Assembly (NCBI GenBank): GCA_900545445.1
Contig: UQZH01000073.1
Location: forward strand, 1 to 6,391
Reading direction: 5' to 3'
Length of the DNA: 6,391 nt
From: an uncultured Collinsella sp.
GTDB lineage: Bacteria; Actinomycetota; Coriobacteriia; Coriobacteriales; Coriobacteriaceae
The notes under the pieces are model-generated. The model made no database searches, had not been told where the DNA came from, and was given only the letters and a program-made list of their open reading frames with translations. Below are positions 5,107 through 6,391 of this stretch, piece after piece. Numbering within the stretch: the stretch's first letter is position 1; each line of letters opens with the position of its first letter. A program made the translations under genes and the position numbers.

Positions 5107-6306
5107 ATGGCTTCCTCCACGAGCTTCATACCGTACCTTTGCGTGGCGGCCGCGGCTTTTATCGCGACCTTCCTTGCGGTGCCCCTGGTCAAGCGCCTGG
5201 CAATCAAGCTCGACGCCGTCGACTATCCTTCCAAGCGCCGTATCAACACTAAGCCCATCCCGCGCATGGGCGGCACGGCGGTCTTTTTGGGCCTCGTCGT
5301 CGCCTGCATTGTTCAGATCCTAGGCACCTGGTACCTGGGCTGGCCGCCCGTTTTGGTGCCCCATCCCCTCTTGCACATCAGCTACCCCATACTTGCGCTT
5401 TCTTTTACCGTCATCTTTGCGACCGGCGCGATCGACGACGTCTACCAGCTCAAGCCCAAGCAAAAGCTCGCCGGCCAGGTCCTCGCCGCGCTCATCGCCT
5501 GCGTGGGCGGCCTAAAAATCGGCGTCATCGTCAACCCGTTTGCCCCCGGCGAGATCATGCTCGGCTGGCTCGCCTACCCCATCACCGTGGTCTACTTGGT
5601 GGCGTTCACCAACATCATCAACCTCATTGACGGCCTTGACGGCCTGGCGACGGGTATCTGTGGCATCGCATCGTTCACGATGTTCTCGATGGCCGTTCTC
5701 TCGGGCCGCATCGATGCCGCCGCGCTCTCCATCGCGTTGTTTGGCGCCTGCTTGGCCTTTTTGCGCTACAACTTCAACCCCGCGAGTATCTTCTTGGGCG
5801 ACTCGGGTTCGCTGCTGCTGGGCTTTGCGCTGGGTTCCATCTCGCTGCTCAACGTGAGCCGCACCGCCGCGCTCACCTCGCTCATCATCCCGCTCATCGT
5901 GGCCGGCGTGCCCATCATCGATACGTTTAGCGCCATCGTGCGCCGTAAGCGCGCCCACATTAGCATCGGGCAGGCCGACAAGGGCCACATCCACCACCGC
6001 CTCATTCAAGAGGGCTACAACCAAAAGCAGGCCGTACTGCTCATCTACGCCTGGTGCATTATGCTTTCGGCCGGCGCCGCCGCCATCAATCAGGTCGAGG
6101 TCCCCATGCGCGTGCTCATCTTTACCGTGCTCGCCATTGGCTCGGCGGCCTTCGCCAAGCACCTGCACCTGTTTGAGCCCGTGCTGCGCCACCATTACAA
6201 CAAGCGCACGCACGAGGACGAGCTGGTAACCCCCGACGACCCCGCTTTTAAGCAGGAGGAGCAAGCAGCCGAGGAACGTAAAGAAGAGCGCCACCACAAG
6301 CTCTAG
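5107..6306 (+). CDS. wecA: WecA/TagO/MraY-family undecaprenyl-phosphate sugar-1-phosphate transferase
   Basis: A polytopic membrane enzyme that transfers a sugar-1-phosphate, most likely GlcNAc-1-P from UDP-GlcNAc, to undecaprenyl phosphate on the inner membrane face, starting teichoic acid, O-antigen-like or other surface glycan synthesis. All family signatures are present: PIPRMGG (50-56), the metal-binding DD in IDDVYQLKPKQKL (109-121), NIINLIDGLDGLATG (169-183), FLGDSGS (229-235), and the HIHHRL loop (294-299) that separates WecA/TagO-type enzymes from MraY. About ten or eleven hydrophobic segments can be counted. The last 35-40 residues are a hydrophilic, Glu/Lys/His-rich cytoplasmic tail. 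The ATG at 5107 places the first membrane helix as in relatives; a GTG at 5059 would add 16 residues. Neither start has a strong ribosome binding site (GGCGG lies 11 bases before 5107). Family is certain; the sugar specificity is inferred. Confidence 0.9.
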   Translation: MASSTSFIPYLCVAAAAFIATFLAVPLVKRLAIKLDAVDYPSKRRINTKPIPRMGGTAVFLGLVVACIVQILGTWYLGWPPVLVPHPLLHISYPILALSFTVIFATGAIDDVYQLKPKQKLAGQVLAALIACVGGLKIGVIVNPFAPGEIMLGWLAYPITVVYLVAFTNIINLIDGLDGLATGICGIASFTMFSMAVLSGRIDAAALSIALFGACLAFLRYNFNPASIFLGDSGSLLLGFALGSISLLNVSRTAALTSLIIPLIVAGVPIIDTFSAIVRRKRAHISIGQADKGHIHHRLIQEGYNQKQAVLLIYAWCIMLSAGAAAINQVEVPMRVLIFTVLAIGSAAFAKHLHLFEPVLRHHYNKRTHEDELVTPDDPAFKQEEQAAEERKEERHHKL

Positions 6307-6330
6307 GATAAGCTGCCGAGGATGCGCCCA

Positions 6331-6358
6331 GGCGCCGCTGGCCAAGCGCAGCCGCGCC
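6331..6358 (+). other. GC-rich hairpin after the glycosyltransferase gene
   Basis: GGCGCCGCTG (6331-6340) pairs with CAGCCGCGCC (6349-6358) with one mismatch around an 8-base loop, beginning 24 bases after the stop codon. No U-run follows on the plus strand, so it is at best a weak terminator. An ATG at 6322 opens a frame that runs off the window, but its product is an Arg/Ala/Pro-rich string without a good ribosome binding site, so I do not call a gene in 6307-6391. Confidence 0.3.
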
Positions 6359-6391
6359 GCGCCCATCGCACAAGCCGCCCCTCTCCCGCCC

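Noticed and set aside
5512..6366. Minus-strand open frame of 284 codons opposite the glycosyltransferase.
   Set aside because: Its product is low-complexity and charged, and it lies antisense to conserved catalytic motifs of the WecA-like gene.

Overview
This is a GC-rich (roughly 60% or more), gene-dense chromosomal window. It holds five protein-coding genes, one tRNA gene and one probable structured small RNA. Codon use is strongly G/C-ending, the Shine-Dalgarno motifs are AAAGG/GAAAGGG-like, promoters are sigma70-like with a TTGACA -35, and the tRNA gene has no encoded CCA. The gene set suits an anaerobic high-GC Gram-positive. My best guess is a Coriobacteriia member of the Collinsella/Olsenella type, but that is inference from gene content and style, with no marker gene in the window to prove it.

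Layout. Positions 1-135 are non-coding and carry two strong hairpins and a small palindrome beyond the 3' end of proB. From 3530 down to 136 everything reads on the minus strand: a tRNA-Ala(CGC) gene with a textbook promoter, a rho-independent terminator, a small coiled-coil protein with one C-terminal membrane helix, pncB (nicotinate phosphoribosyltransferase) and proB (glutamate 5-kinase). Upstream of the tRNA, at 3551-3631, lies a compact element made of two interlocked perfect inverted repeats that overlaps the stop codon of the next minus-strand gene. That gene (3626-4579) is a PflX/PflA-like radical SAM protein. Positions 4580-5106 are non-coding for protein: a putative radical SAM gene promoter facing left, and a candidate 6S-type RNA facing right that ends in a rho-independent terminator at 4846-4873. 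The right end is a plus-strand WecA/TagO/MraY-family polyprenyl-phosphate sugar-phosphate transferase (5107-6306), followed by a GC-rich hairpin.

Function. The genes are mostly housekeeping: NAD salvage (pncB), the first step of proline synthesis (proB), decoding of GCG alanine codons (tRNA), initiation of cell-wall or surface-glycan synthesis on undecaprenyl phosphate (wecA-like), a probable glycyl-radical-type activating enzyme of unknown substrate, and probably global regulation of RNA polymerase (6S-like RNA). They do not form one pathway. I see no mobile element, CRISPR array or defence system. The least explained items are the interlocked repeat at 3551-3631, the tRNA-terminator-mRNA arrangement at 3352-3530, the small coiled-coil membrane protein, and the structured RNA at about 4729-4873. 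I would not claim a new system from any of them without the checks listed.
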